Origin: Ascaphus truei
Lineage: Eukaryota; Chordata; Amphibia; Anura; Ascaphidae
DNA length: 64,000 bases
Assembly: GCA_036426205.1 (NCBI GenBank)
Contig: CM071568.1
Location: forward strand, 216,340,761-216,404,760
Direction: 5' to 3'
The notes under the pieces are model-generated. The model did no database searches. It was not told where the DNA came from and saw only the letters and a program-made list of their open reading frames with translations. The translations under genes were made by a program, and so were the position numbers. Positions 24,804-32,537 of this stretch are shown here, one piece after another (the stretch's first letter is position 1; every line of letters starts with the position of its first letter).

Positions 24804-27004
24804 TTATTATGTTAGCAGGTGATTTGTAGTTTTCTCTTATATCTTTTAACACAATTTATTGCATTTTATTGTTTTATTTTATTATTTAAAAATCCATGAT
24901 ATTGTATGTCCTTATTTATATAGCGCCATTAATGTACATAGCTCTTCACAGTAGGTTGTGTTGTTTATAATATCATAGATGGTGTTATGCAAATACAGAT
25001 ATTTTTTCCTGTGTATTGTTAGCCTTAGATTAAGTGATTGGCTGATACCTTTAAAACTGATTGGACAATCAATCTTTCAATCAACCTATACAGAGGCAGG
25101 GGCACAGGTATAAATATAAGGTATCAACTTATATCTGTATACCCGATGAAGTCCGCATAAGACGAAACGCGTAGGGTTTCTTGAGTATATTATCTGTATA
25201 CTGGATATTTGTTTTCTATGATCTACGTTAGAATCTCCTAGCTGTGTAAAGATACCGGGGAATCGACACCTATAGTCCCTCTAGTGTGAAGGGGTCAGAT
25301 TATCAGGTGATCCCTAAGGCTGCGTTCAAACAGAATGCGATGTGCGCGCGCACGTTCGCCATTCTTGCGCTTTGGTGTGTATGTGAGTTTTCAAACAGAA
25401 AACGACACCAGGCGGCAAAGTACAGTCTGGACGCCGCTGCACTAGAAAGAGACAACTGAAGTTGTGATTTCAAGCGGCAGCTGCGTCACGTGTACTTCGC
25501 CAGCCAATCACAAACACACACTTTGTTTCTTTTTTTTAAAATGTTTATTAAATGGCTGAGTAGTCCCGCCTCCAAGTCGGTTCATTCTGTCTGTTGGGCA
25601 TGAGCACACATCGCCCCGCAGACAGAGGCGCGGACGTGTAGTAGCCTGTCTCGAACTCAGCCTTACTCTCTGAATCCCAAAGTGACGGACGCTAATACAT
25701 CTGATGAAAAGCTGGTGTTTCTTACCACATGGTTCGCTTTGGGACACTGAGTGACAGGTATTTTTTCAGTGTGCTATATCAGTAGAGTTAAAGAGAAGAA
25801 ATTCACACACTAAAATTATTCAACACTTTTTTGAATCTCTAGTAAAAAAAAATTATTGACGTTCTAAACAGTATACAGTTTTTCTGGTTCCAGTAACTTT
25901 GAATTTTTATAGTGCATATTGCCATTGGGGCAGGACACATGATCTACCATCAACATTCCAGTCCCTCAATTACTAAGGGGTTCCACAATACACTACAGGC
26001 ATACCCCACATTAACGTACGCAATGGGACCAAAGCATGTATGTAAAGTGAAAATGTACTTAAAGTGAAGCACTACCTTTTTTCACTTATCGATGCATGTA
26101 CTGTACTGCAATCGTCATACACTATACGTGCATAACCGATGTAAATAACGCATGTGTAACAGGCTCTATAGTCTCCCCGCTTGCGCACAGCTTCGGTACA
26201 GGTAGGGAGACTGTATTGCTGTTCAGGACGTGCTGACAGGCGCATGCCATTTGCCTATTGGGTGATATGTCCTTACTCGCGAGTGTACTTAAACCGGAGT
26301 ATGCCTGTATATTGTGCTATTGCACCAAATGCATATTCTATCCTATGATATCTAGGTTTTTGTGTTAAAACCAGCATTGAGGCTGCACATAAGACAATTT
26401 ATGACCACACTGTATCTGTGCACTTGAGGGAAAATATATATATACCACACTTATTAAAGGTTATGGTGGTTAAAAAAGTGACAAAAACTCTCCACAGTAA
26501 AGCATATAACAAATGGAAATATTACTGTATGTTCATTTGCATGTCTTAGACAGGTCTGCAACCCTGTCTTTCACCATTATTGCCCAGCACACAGCACTTC
26601 CACTGCAACAAGGGATTCTGGGAAATGACATGCAAATGAGAACACAGTGACACCTTGCCTCAAGCTCATATTACACGAGCAACTCTGGCTTAAGCCAATG
26701 CATGCTGCTTTAAACACAGCTTTTAAGCACAGGCTGGGATGAGATGCAAAGCCAGTAAACCCACTCACAGACATGTTTCAACATTGATGGGTATCATCAG
26801 TGTGAGGTTGGTTGTGCTGGCTATGCTGGTCTCCAGCATAATGCTCGTGTAATATGAGCTTGAGACAAAAGGTGGCATGTGCTCATTTGCATGTCATTTC
26901 CCAGAATCCCGCTGCAGTGGAAGTGCTGTGTGCTGGGCGATAATGGTGAAAGACAGGGTTGCAGACCTGTCTAAGACATGCAAATTAACATACAGTAATA
27001 TTTC

Positions 27005-27036
<32 letters not shown>

Positions 27037-27092
27037 CACACATATATGTGTGTGTGTAAGTATGTATATATGTATGTGTATCTAATATATAA

Positions 27093-27129
<37 letters not shown>

Positions 27130-28376
27130 TATATATATATCAAACAGCAAAAGCTAATTTTCCAATAAAGGGCATTGCACTTTTAGCCTTTAAACCCCAT
27201 TCACTACCGGAAAGCAGTAAATGTATTAAATAGTTAATGCAAAACCTTCACTGGAATCATTAGAATCACAAATACATGGTGTGAGCTCTCGGTCCCTTCT
27301 ACTACGCATAGTTCTTCAGTGACAGAGTTCCAGGTCCCCCGCACTGAAGCCGTTAATACTGACAGAGGGATACCATGTCTCAGCTGCTCGCCTGCTTCCC
27401 CCCACCTCCCGTCACACTATTTGACTCATGCTGCAGCCTCCCAGCTGCACGTGGCAGCAATCTCAGAGCACGTGTTCGCGTCACTGGTTACAGTTCCCGA
27501 ATCCTATTATAACAACCAGGGCAGGGCTGGCGTTGGGTTGACCCCGCCCCCCTACCCCCTGTCCATTGTACCGCATCCCCTTGGCGTTCTGCTCTCGCTC
27601 CACGTGGGGTGGGGGAGAAAGTAGGTCAGGGTTGGAAAATGCTGTCCGCGAGCCTCACGTGGAGCGGCCGCCAGAGAGCCGCCCTCATTATGCAATCGCG
27701 ACGTCACGGGGCGGCCAATCAAAGCAGGTCGCACATGGCTAGGGCAGCAGTCCATGTGACAACTGCAGGCTGCACGCAGCAGCAGCAGCAGCAGCAGCCG
27801 CCCAGAGGAGGAAATATGCATGTAACCAGCAGCAGAAAACAACAACCCATCCTCTCACACCCAGTGTTGTCACCACCGCACCTTGCCCGTGTTACTGGGA
27901 CCAGCAGGCACATAGCAGAGCAGGAAATCTAATCACCCAGGCAATGCCCCCTCCTTCGCGCCATTACATTATACATGGGGGTCTATCAGAGTATCCCCAG
28001 TGCACCAGGACAACACTAAAATGTATCGAAGGATTGACACTCCCAACGATTGCATTGTCTTACTTTTTTTTCTTACGTAGCTATACAAGTTTTGTTAAAT
28101 GAACCCCATGACGTGTGTCAATCTGGGCACACCATATATGTTAACACACGTTTTACACCAACAACTTTTGCATAACAACCAACTACTCGTTACCAGTTTA
28201 GGATCAAACGCCTGTAAATAAATGTGACCCCTGAAAGCACCTCCTATAAGCCCACCGTATACTGGCGATGGTGCAGATTTGGGGGTTCCTGGCCGTATAC
28301 TGGCGATAGTGCAGATTTGGGGGTTCCTGGCCGTTAAGTTGCATGCCCAGTCCTACTCACCTGTGTTGCTCTCCAT
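10222..28376 (-). CDS. NR1D2: NR1D2 (REV-ERB beta), exons 1-4, 3' part outside window
   Basis: Nuclear receptor NR1D2 is a haem-binding transcriptional repressor of the circadian clock that binds RORE sites in the nucleus. Four coding exons join in frame on the minus strand: 28361-28376, 12398-12697, 11425-11513 and 10222-10366, giving 183 complete codons plus one base. The protein starts [17 protein letters not shown], followed by a Ser-rich A/B region and then both C4 zinc fingers. The second finger reads [20 protein letters not shown], which fits NR1D2 better than NR1D1 (recalled family sequences). The intron between EGCK and GFFRRS splits the P-box at the position usual for nuclear receptors. 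The hinge and ligand-binding domain are not in the window, so intron 4 exceeds 10.2 kb. Introns 1-3 are 15,663, 884 and 1,058 bp. RPL15 upstream on the same strand supports NR1D2 rather than NR1D1. Confidence 0.95.
10750..11290. repeat. Unclassified repeat in NR1D2 intron 3
   Basis: A C/T-rich stretch (TTCCTGGACCCTGTCTGATT, TTGCTAGACCTTTGCCTG) with a TTTATAAGG box, resembling retroelement regulatory sequence. Boundaries are not visible. The overlapping ORFs show no family similarity I recognise. Confidence 0.3.
11425..11513 (-). CDS. NR1D2: NR1D2 exon 3 (first zinc finger)
   Basis: 89 nt between a TTTTAG acceptor and a GTAACT donor. It encodes [20 protein letters not shown] and then [10 protein letters not shown], the first C4 zinc finger (C-x2-C-x13-C-x2-C) with the start of the P-box recognition helix. 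Compared with the mammalian protein as I recall it, one change is Val to Ile before HACEGCK. The exon ends in phase 0. Confidence 0.97.
12398..12697 (-). CDS. NR1D2: NR1D2 exon 2 (Ser-rich N-terminal domain)
   Basis: Exactly 300 nt between a TAG acceptor (minus strand ...GACTAG) and a GTAAGT donor. It encodes GVIAYI, a run of serines, and a Ser/Gly/Thr-rich stretch ending in [11 protein letters not shown], with the last codon (Lys) split across intron 2. This is the A/B transactivation region, where REV-ERB paralogues diverge most. The frame is open throughout and joins exons 1 and 3 without shift. Confidence 0.93.
12698..13227. other. NR1D2 intron 1 DNA, nothing recognised
   Basis: No repeat or exon signal could be supported. 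Confidence 0.4.
13228..13565. mobile_element. 338-bp element with 27-bp inverted termini
   Basis: ATTTCCAGCGCAAACTCCTC at 13228 and GAGGAGTTTGTGCTGGAAAT ending at 13565 form a 27-bp inverted repeat with one mismatch. It could be a short MITE. A clear TSD was not found. Confidence 0.5.
13566..15929. other. Long intronic stretch, no gene
   Basis: AT-rich intron 1 sequence. Visible features are only short homopolymers and a poly-G tract at about 15642-15668 (near 30 G with one A), a possible G-quadruplex or assembly-sensitive tract. Confidence 0.5.
15930..16579. mobile_element. hAT-type element with CT-rich core
   Basis: The left end is CAGTGGTTTTCAACC and the right end GGTTGACAATGACTG, inverted. 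The flanking octamers AGGTAATT and CTGTAATT share six bases, as expected of an aged 8-bp TSD. The core is CCCTCTCC-rich. Same family as 1115-1626 and the terminus near 44548. Confidence 0.7.
16580..17624. other. Intronic DNA, no gene
   Basis: CTTCCTTAGAAAGATTGCAT-type sequence at 16940 echoes 15470 and 16600, suggesting old dispersed repeats. Nothing nameable. Confidence 0.4.
17624..18062. mobile_element. Fold-back MITE with long inverted termini
   Basis: The left arm (TTAAAGCAGCAAAACACC, GCACTGCATCTT, GGGGGTCTCCGGAGCTGAAC) mirrors the right arm (GAGCTGAAATTAATGGGGTT, AAGATGTAGTGCATTG, TGTGCTGC). The centre has AGGAAGCCGTGACATCATCC next to GGCTTCCTATTGGCC, itself a hairpin. Related copies are at 18215-18410, 43140-43425 and 59431-59935. 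Confidence 0.75.
18215..18410. mobile_element. Partial copy of the same fold-back MITE
   Basis: It shares AAGCCGTGACATCATTCATT, GGCTTCCTATTGGCC and the GAAATTACTGCGGTTCAGCT end with 17624-18062. The left arm is missing. Confidence 0.6.
18411..19444. other. Intronic DNA, no gene
   Basis: No exon or named repeat supported. Confidence 0.4.
19445..19661. mobile_element. Palindromic MITE, copy 1
   Basis: AGGGTGGGCAACTCCAGTAC at the left mirrors GGACTGGAGTTTCCTACCCC at the right. Internally CCTGCTTCAGCACAGGCGGC mirrors ATCTGTGCTGAAGTAGGG. A second copy lies at 37427-37605. Confidence 0.75.
19826..19990 (-). mobile_element. 5'-truncated L2-like LINE tail
   Basis: The sequence TATGTCTTTATTTATATTGC ... 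TGTACATAGCGCTTCACAG ... GGGAATAAGTGCTTCAGAAA is the reversed 3' end of the element at 49477-50610. The terminal GTATGTATG is its variable short tandem tail. Confidence 0.7.
19991..20832. other. Intronic DNA; one weak hammerhead-like trace
   Basis: CCTGTGAAAACCAACATTTG followed by GACAGAAACGTTGG at 20635-20668 resembles the hammerhead-like family but lacks a clean helix. Otherwise nothing recognised. Confidence 0.3.
20833..21099. mobile_element. hAT MITE, perfect 8-bp TSD ACTTAACC
   Basis: Starts CAGGGGTGCGCAAACTTTTT and ends TTGTGCACCCCTG, with ACTTAACC on both sides (20825-20832, 21100-21107). The interior has GACGTCACGTCGCC, GCATTTAATTTAAATG and GGGGAAGAGCGC, shared with six other copies in the window. 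Confidence 0.9.
21290..21415 (+). repeat. Dispersed repeat ATTTGCATGTCATTTCCCAG
   Basis: The same segment (CCAGAATCCCTTGCTGCAGT, GGAAGC, CAGGGTTGCAAACCTG, TAAGACATG) is found at 26517-27004 in both orientations and at 55760-55850. At those sites it lies beside a hammerhead-like motif. Confidence 0.75.
21421..21472. repeat. (ATCT)n(AT)n microsatellite
   Basis: Compound simple repeat. Confidence 0.95.
21480..22698. other. No recognised gene
   Basis: Mixed-composition intron 1 DNA with scattered short ORFs that show no codon or family signal. Confidence 0.4.
22699..22794 (+). mobile_element. hAT MITE fragment (left part)
   Basis: Begins CAGGGGCGCGCAAACTTTTT and continues CTCCTTACCTTGTGCGGCGT, matching the family at 59115 and 34496. 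It then joins Penelope-like sequence abruptly. Confidence 0.75.
22795..23032 (-). mobile_element. Penelope-like element reverse transcriptase fragment (YIDD)
   Basis: The minus-strand frame reads [40 protein letters not shown] and [14 protein letters not shown]. The G-T-x-x-A-x-x-YANL-x-MG-x-WEE pattern followed by YIDD is the palm region of Penelope-like reverse transcriptases (known family pattern). The usual TAMGT is MVIGT here. The fragment is about 80 codons, cut by the hAT fragment on one side and by LTR sequence at 23033 on the other. It is a relic. Confidence 0.8.
23033..23802 (+). mobile_element. LTR fragment (family A), 5' truncated
   Basis: About 770 bp nearly identical to 45745-46510 on the opposite strand. 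The 3' end reads GACAGGCTATCGTCACA, and AATAAA lies about 90 bp before it, as expected for an LTR with R-U5. A 61-residue shadow ORF differs at only three residues between the two copies, indicating few mutations since they diverged. Confidence 0.65.
23803..24046 (+). mobile_element. Probable upstream part of the Penelope-like element
   Basis: AT-rich sequence leading into the next feature. Coding traces in the same direction could not be followed with confidence. Confidence 0.25.
24047..24602 (+). mobile_element. Penelope-like element, linker and GIY-YIG endonuclease remnant
   Basis: The first frame (24047-24328) ends its linker with [20 protein letters not shown]. After a frameshift, the sequence encodes [40 protein letters not shown] and [15 protein letters not shown], the RFAEH arginine/histidine and SRHFIECH are the signature of the GIY-YIG nuclease at the C terminus of Penelope-like elements. 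A frameshift near 24310 and stops show it is dead. It is on the strand opposite the RT fragment at 22795, so the two are separate insertions or were rearranged. Confidence 0.8.
24757..24800. repeat. (TA)n microsatellite
   Basis: About 22 TA units, 150 bp beyond the Penelope-like coding remnant. Confidence 0.95.
24900..24960 (-). mobile_element. 5'-truncated L2-like LINE tail
   Basis: Carries TATTTATATAGCGCCATTAA, TGTACATAGC and TCTTCACAGTAGG, the same terminus as at 49490. Confidence 0.65.
25132..25201 (+). ncRNA. Hammerhead-like motif bounded by 11-bp direct repeats
   Basis: CCGATGAAGTCCGCATAAGA followed by CGAAACGCGTAGGG (25143-25176). It has a CUGAUGA box with one U to C change, helix II GUC:GAC, then GAAAC. 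The segment lies between two copies of TATCTGTATAC (25132-25142, 25191-25201). The GTATAC core of these is self-complementary and could close a helix I. It sits about 530 bp past the GIY-YIG remnant in the same orientation. Confidence 0.5.
25318..25520. repeat. CpG-rich repeat, Harbinger-MITE-like start
   Basis: After TAA it starts GGCTGCGTTCAAACAGAATG. TTCAAACAGAAAACG occurs again inside, and the GCGCGCGCAC core is strongly palindromic. The opposite terminus was not identified. Confidence 0.35.
25996..26307. mobile_element. Tigger/pogo-like MITE (312 bp), TA TSD
   Basis: CAGGCATACCCCACATTAAC at the left and ACCGGAGTATGCCTG at the right are inverted, each flanked by TA (25994-25995, 26308-26309). 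Confidence 0.75.
26517..27004. repeat. Inverted repeat (170-bp arms) around a hammerhead-like motif
   Basis: Arms 26517-26687 and 26837-27004 both carry the ATTTGCATGTCATTTCCCAG repeat in opposite directions and agree closely (ATTACTGTATGTT at the outer ends, GCTCATATTACACGAGCA at the inner ends). The 150-bp loop holds the hammerhead-like motif. Confidence 0.9.
26771..26804 (-). ncRNA. Hammerhead-like motif
   Basis: The minus strand reads CACACUGAUGAUACCCAUCA then AUGUUGAAACAUGU. The CUGAUGA box is perfect and GAAAC is present, but helix II is reduced to about two pairs. The same flank order (CACACTGATGA, then GTAGG or GTGGG, TTTACTGGC) is seen at 55625. Confidence 0.45.
27005..27145. repeat. 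(TA)n / (CA)n compound microsatellite
   Basis: TATATA, GTGTGTGT and a run of CA at 27095-27122. Confidence 0.95.
27448..27725. promoter_or_regulatory. Clock-type regulatory cluster in NR1D2 intron 1
   Basis: Within 280 bp, 640-930 bp inside intron 1 from the exon 1 donor, there are four CACGTG E-boxes (27448-27453, 27469-27474, 27601-27606, 27656-27661). A perfect ROR/REV-ERB element AAAGTAGGTCA lies at 27618-27628 on the plus strand. TTATGCAAT (27688-27696) resembles a D-box or C/EBP site, and GACGTCAC (27700-27707) is CRE-like. A GC box and CCAAT follow at 27708-27719. E-box, RORE and D-box inputs are the known drivers of Rev-erb genes. The CRE/GC/CCAAT cluster could also be an alternative promoter. 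Confidence 0.65.
27777..27799 (+). repeat. (CAG)n microsatellite
   Basis: About eight CAG units in NR1D2 intron 1, just beyond the clock-type cluster. In one plus-strand frame it gives a polyglutamine run, but no gene supports that frame. Confidence 0.9.
28255..28330. repeat. 38-bp tandem duplication next to the NR1D2 exon 1 donor
   Basis: Two copies of a 38-bp unit beginning CCGTATACTGGCGAT lie head to tail, differing by one base (GGTGCAG / AGTGCAG). They end 30 bp inside intron 1 from the splice donor. Confidence 0.95.
28361..28376 (-). CDS. NR1D2: NR1D2 exon 1 coding part (MESNT + 1 nt)
   Basis: The reverse strand reads ATG GAG AGC AAC ACA G, then a donor GTGAGTA. It encodes MESNT plus the first base of a Gly codon that is completed by GT at the start of exon 2. 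This exon is too short for ORF calling. It was found by requiring a phase-1 donor preceded by a short ATG frame, and the resulting protein (M-E-x-N-x-G-G-V-I-A-Y) matches the known REV-ERB N terminus. The 5' UTR must extend to higher coordinates; its start is not visible. Confidence 0.85.
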
Positions 28377-28846
28377 GCTGACCCGTACTAGAGTGGGCGG
28401 TGAGGGGGTCTTGGGATGTGCTGTGATAGAGGAGGTAGAGACTGTGATTCAGATGGTGATCCTCTCTCCTCCTTATCCCCCCTTCCTCCCGCGCTCAGCT
28501 ACTCATTCTTTTACCAGGTTCATCTTGGGGAAGGAGACGGGGGATGCCCTGGCTGCTCTCCTTCCTTTAATGTTCTGTGTTGTCTGCAGCAACCTCCCGT
28601 GGTGGCCATACACCTCGGGGTCCCAGAGGCAGGAGGCAATGAGAGAGGAGCTGCTCCCTCTGTCCTTCTCTCACCCAGGTAGTTCCTGTTTCTGCTGTAA
28701 CTAATGTTAGCTCTTCCCTTCTCCAGGGGCGGACCTTATTACTTGACATGAATTACTACAGTATTGCAAACCATTTCTAGCAGCTCCACCTTCAAGGCTG
28801 AGATGTCATCAAACTACACGCATTTACATCAGTGCTGATGTGCTAC

Positions 28847-28999
28847 AGCCAGGGGGGCTGGGACAAGGGGTGTGAGGTGGTAGAGGGCTGCAGGGAAAGC
28901 CAGGGGGGCTGGGACAGGGGGTGTGAGGTGGGAGAGGGCTGCAGGGACAGCCAGGGGGGCTGGGACAAGGGGTGTGAGGTGGGACAGGGCTGCAGGGAC
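28847..28999. repeat. 51-bp tandem repeat, three copies, upstream of NR1D2
   Basis: Three units start at 28847, 28898 and 28949, each beginning AGCCAGGGGGGCTGGGACA. The period is exactly 51 bp, so a plus-strand frame stays open with a 17-residue repeat (SQGGWDKGCEV...). I read that as a consequence of the period, not a gene. It lies about 0.5 kb upstream of the NR1D2 start codon, possibly in the promoter or 5' UTR. Confidence 0.95.
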
Positions 29000-29273
29000 G
29001 ATACGTTTTTATATTACCATTTGCTAAATGATGGCAATGTATGTCTGTGTTGTATGTAGAGCACTCCCACCCAAAACACAGTACCTGCTCTCCTGGCTTC
29101 AATTCCAGAGAGTACCGTTTGCGATCAGCTGTTCAAATGAATGCTAAACAAAAGATAGCAATGGAAAAAAGCATACTGTTTATTTTGATATCACGTATTG
29201 CAGGGCCCTCTGGAAAAAAAATAGGTTAAATAAACATTTTGGAATACTCTCTCTCTTTTTGGAATACTCTCTT

Positions 29274-29274
<1 letters not shown>

Positions 29275-29323
<49 letters not shown>
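29275..29323. repeat. (TTA)n microsatellite
   Basis: About 16 uninterrupted TTA units. The minus-strand poly-Asn ORF is an artefact. Confidence 0.97.
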
Positions 29324-29540
29324 GTGTTTCAGAAATATAAGCATGTAATTGTATTGATTATTGTAAGGAGGACTGCTGGAACTATTTTGTGACTGGAGTT
29401 GCTGTGCACTGTGGCTTTGCAGATATACATGCCCCAATCTGACAACATAATGGTACTCTGTTCTGCAAGTACTGAAATGCAGACTATCATGGAACATGCT
29501 GTATGATAACATGGGAACAACTGTTTCGAGTCCTCAAATT

Positions 29541-29577
29541 AGACTTGAAAAAGGGTTTGTGGGGCTTGAAATGTTGT
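29541..29577 (+). ncRNA. Decayed hammerhead-like motif
   Basis: ACTTGAAAAAGGGTTTGTGG followed by GGCTTGAAATGTTG. The layout matches CUGAAGAAGGG...CCCGAAACGTTG, with transitions in most key positions. Confidence 0.3.
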
Positions 29578-29693
29578 ACCCATGTTTTCATTTTACTACT
29601 ACATGGTAGGAATGTCTCCATATTAATGGATAATATGTTTTCTATGGATATTTAATGTTTTCTATTTTTGAGAAACCTTCAAATACAGTATGT

Positions 29694-29698
<5 letters not shown>

Positions 29699-29741
<43 letters not shown>
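29699..29741. repeat. (TA)n microsatellite
   Basis: About 20 TA units bounded by GTGTGTG and CACACAC. Confidence 0.95.
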
Positions 29742-29743
<2 letters not shown>

Positions 29744-30759
29744 ACACCGTTATGATAATACGATTAAAACATTCTGTATTTTAATAATCTGGGACACCGA
29801 GTTAACAGACATTTTTAAAAAGACCTCTTGTTATTATTTGTAAACCAAATTGGAATAAAGAATTTATTGGCCCATAAAACTACATGTTTATATGAGAGTG
29901 CCATGCCAAGAGAACTTAACCTGTGGTTATCATTGATTGCCCACTAAAATGAAATATGTATGTAGCACATGTACCACCACCTCTAGGAGATACGTGTTGC
30001 GGCTACAGGTGTTGTGGTGCGGCATACCTGTGAGGGTTCAGGAGAGCTGATTTGTCTGCAGTGATATGGAGACCAGGACAGGCTTTTGATATCATCTAAT
30101 TCCTCAGGGTACTTAGCGCCTCCAGCTGTAGTGGGCTCCAGGGTGCCCAGAAATCAGTCCTCACTAAGCACACTTCTTTCCTCCTGCCCAGGGACTGAAA
30201 CTCAGATGAGTATGATGAAAGCAAAGGGGTCTTTATTCAGCAGTCACTGCAGATCTTCCTTACAGCGGTGTATAGGGTCAGCAGAGGATCCCAGGACTCT
30301 GGATGGTGCTGGCTCTCATAGTGTGGAGTCTTAGATCTTCCTGAGTCAGCCAGCCATGAGGGCCTGACTGGCCTCTGTCTCCCACAGGGAGAAGAGACAG
30401 GCTCCACACCGCCACTTGGTTGAAAGGGTGGGAGAGAACTCAACTTAATTTAGCACTGCCTCTCTGAGGAACAAGAAGGGGAGGGCTCAAGGTCTGTACC
30501 TATACCTGATAGGCTATACACAGGCCATGAGTCACCACCACACTTCTGTCAGTCAGAGAGGACCATGAGGGGGGGGGGGGGGGTCAAAAGCACACAGAAT
30601 GGCCTGTCACAGCCTAGACTGCTAAGGACTTACGTGACAGGGGGAAGAGACAGGCAGAGTAGACTAACCATGTTACATTTATATTATGAAGTCAGAGGAC
30701 TATCCAGACTTACCATAGACTCTGGGGGGGTCAGCTTCAAAGGTGCCCTCAAATGTGTG
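29742..30759. other. Intergenic DNA, possible LTR-element debris
   Basis: Contains a poly-G tract at 30570-30582 and repetitive-looking purine-rich sequence. No coding region was recognised. Confidence 0.35.
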
Positions 30760-31552
30760 TGTAGCGGTCATGTAAAATGGCTACAGTCATCTCTCCTGCT
30801 GACAGTAAGGCCTGGTAAGTTGTGGGCATGCCAGCAGTAATTATGGAGGTTTGCCCTCACACCCTGGTGGGGTGCCCTGTGTATGGATGGGAGTGGTCAC
30901 AGGCTCTGACTCCATGGTTAGTGATGTCAGAGGTGTGTCAGCTTCCAGAGTGTACATAAGGCACAGCACTGTGTCTAAAAGTTAGTTCTGTGTCCTGCGT
31001 GGTTCTGAGTAGTTCTGCCAGAAGTCTGAGTAGCGTTATGTTATAGTAGCTGAGTAGGAAGTCTGTGTCCAGGGACCTGGCACAGAGTAAGGACATCCCG
31101 GCTGGGATAGGGAATCCCTATTAAAGGAGAATTACACCTTTCAAAGGGAAGCACTGAATGATGATGAGTGGCTAGAGAAGCTACTGCGAGGGGCAGCTAG
31201 CCCACCTCAACCAATAAAGATGCTCTTAATCACAAACCCTCTCGTGTACATGTGTGGAGTGAATGTACAGAGAGGAGCACCACAGAGGAGTTCCTCGCCA
31301 GGACCATCCCTAAGTGACCGAAGGGACCCTGATGAGGTGGAGGCGCTGCACTGGAAATAGGTAGGACTCAGCACACTACCTCAGCTGCCTGTCTGGACAG
31401 GTCCTCCCCACACACCATCATGCGGGAGACTCAGGAGTCCTGTTGCCAACAGGTGCACCACCAGACACTATCACACTGTAATGGGGACCGGTTAGATCAC
31501 AGGGGCCAATGTGAGATTGGGTGGGTCAGGCTGGGCCAGAAAACCCGTTACA
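30760..31552 (+). mobile_element. Solo LTR (793 bp), 4-bp TSD TGTG
   Basis: Starts TGTAGCGGTC and ends ACCCGTTACA, so the tips are inverted (TGTARCGG / CCGTTACA), with TGTG on each side (30756-30759, 31553-31556). CAATAAAGATGC near 31219 is a plausible polyadenylation signal. No internal coding region is attached, so this is a solo LTR left by recombination. A Ty3/Gypsy origin is inferred from TSD length only. Confidence 0.75.
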
Positions 31553-32048
31553 TGTGTATACTGTGAACAATGTAGAGTTGGTCTGCCCCACCTATCACAT
31601 GGTGCGATGGGGAATGGGAGATGTTGTCTCTGGTCTGCCTGACAACACATGACAGGAGATATGGATTGAATGGGAGGAAGACTGGATGGGAAATTGGTTC
31701 AGGCTTTCAGTTTGAAAGACACAGAGAAAGGTCCAACTGCCATGGAGAGATAGATACAGCTAGTGACAGTCTGAGATGTGACACAGATATAAGTAGTGCA
31801 AAGGGAAACTGCTGTCCTGTGCTTCCAAGTGCAAGGCTCTGTCAGAGCTCAGATAAAGACAAATGAAAATGGCATATATATAGACTTGACTCGTATTGGT
31901 ATCCTCAGAGTATTACACCACCCATGGACATTTTTGGATATTTATTTTCCATTTTTAACCTTGTCTATTATCCAATAAAGCAATCAAATATTTTTTCACC
32001 TAGTTGGGTTCCCGTGCAGGAGACAGCCCAGGTGACAGCGAGAGGCGC
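31553..32048. other. Intergenic DNA, no gene
   Basis: Several short ORFs, none recognised. Confidence 0.4.
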
Positions 32049-32537
32049 TTAAAGCAGCAGTCCAAGCTGCCAGTCCCCCTCCCCCCCCACACACACACTT
32101 TAATGTGTGCATCAATACACTCAACACAATGATAAGTAATTAGCTAAGTTGCCGATCAATCCATTCTCCTGTAATCGATTGGGGAAGATTCGGCTCGAGG
32201 GTTCACTAAATGGCTGCCAGGGCAGCAGAAAAGGACCAAAGATGCAAAATTCTGAGGGGAAGATCATGTGACCAGACAGTCACTAGATACAATTGGTGCA
32301 CTGCTAGGGAGAGGTCAGGGTTCAAAAAGGGGTGTGCCTGAGCCTGTGTCAGAAGAGGAAGGGGATGCGACTTTGTAAATGGTTGCTATAAAAAACAAAA
32401 ATGCTTGTTACATTATAATACATTAAAAATGTCATTCAGAGTTGTTTAAAAAAAATGCTACAAGTATTTTCCCATAGTGCTGAACTGATTTATTCAAAAC
32501 AAAAACATGTATAATATTGCTTGGTCTGCAGCTTTAA
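32049..32537. mobile_element. MITE with TTAA target site
   Basis: Begins TTAAAGCAGCAGTCCAAGC and ends GCTTGGTCTGCAGCTTTAA, inverted, with TTAA at both ends (32049-32052, 32534-32537). This fits piggyBac or Kolobok-type insertion. The terminal motif TTAAAGCAGCAATCC recurs alone near 2293, 53899 and, reversed, 42704. Confidence 0.65.

Noticed and set aside
27609..27932. Plus-strand ORF with a polyglutamine run opposite NR1D2 intron 1
   Set aside because: The Q run is a CAG microsatellite; there is no family similarity, and the ORF overlaps a regulatory-looking CpG segment.
28832..29059. Small ORF with a perfect 17-residue repeat
   Set aside because: The 51-bp period keeps any frame open; no other support for a peptide.
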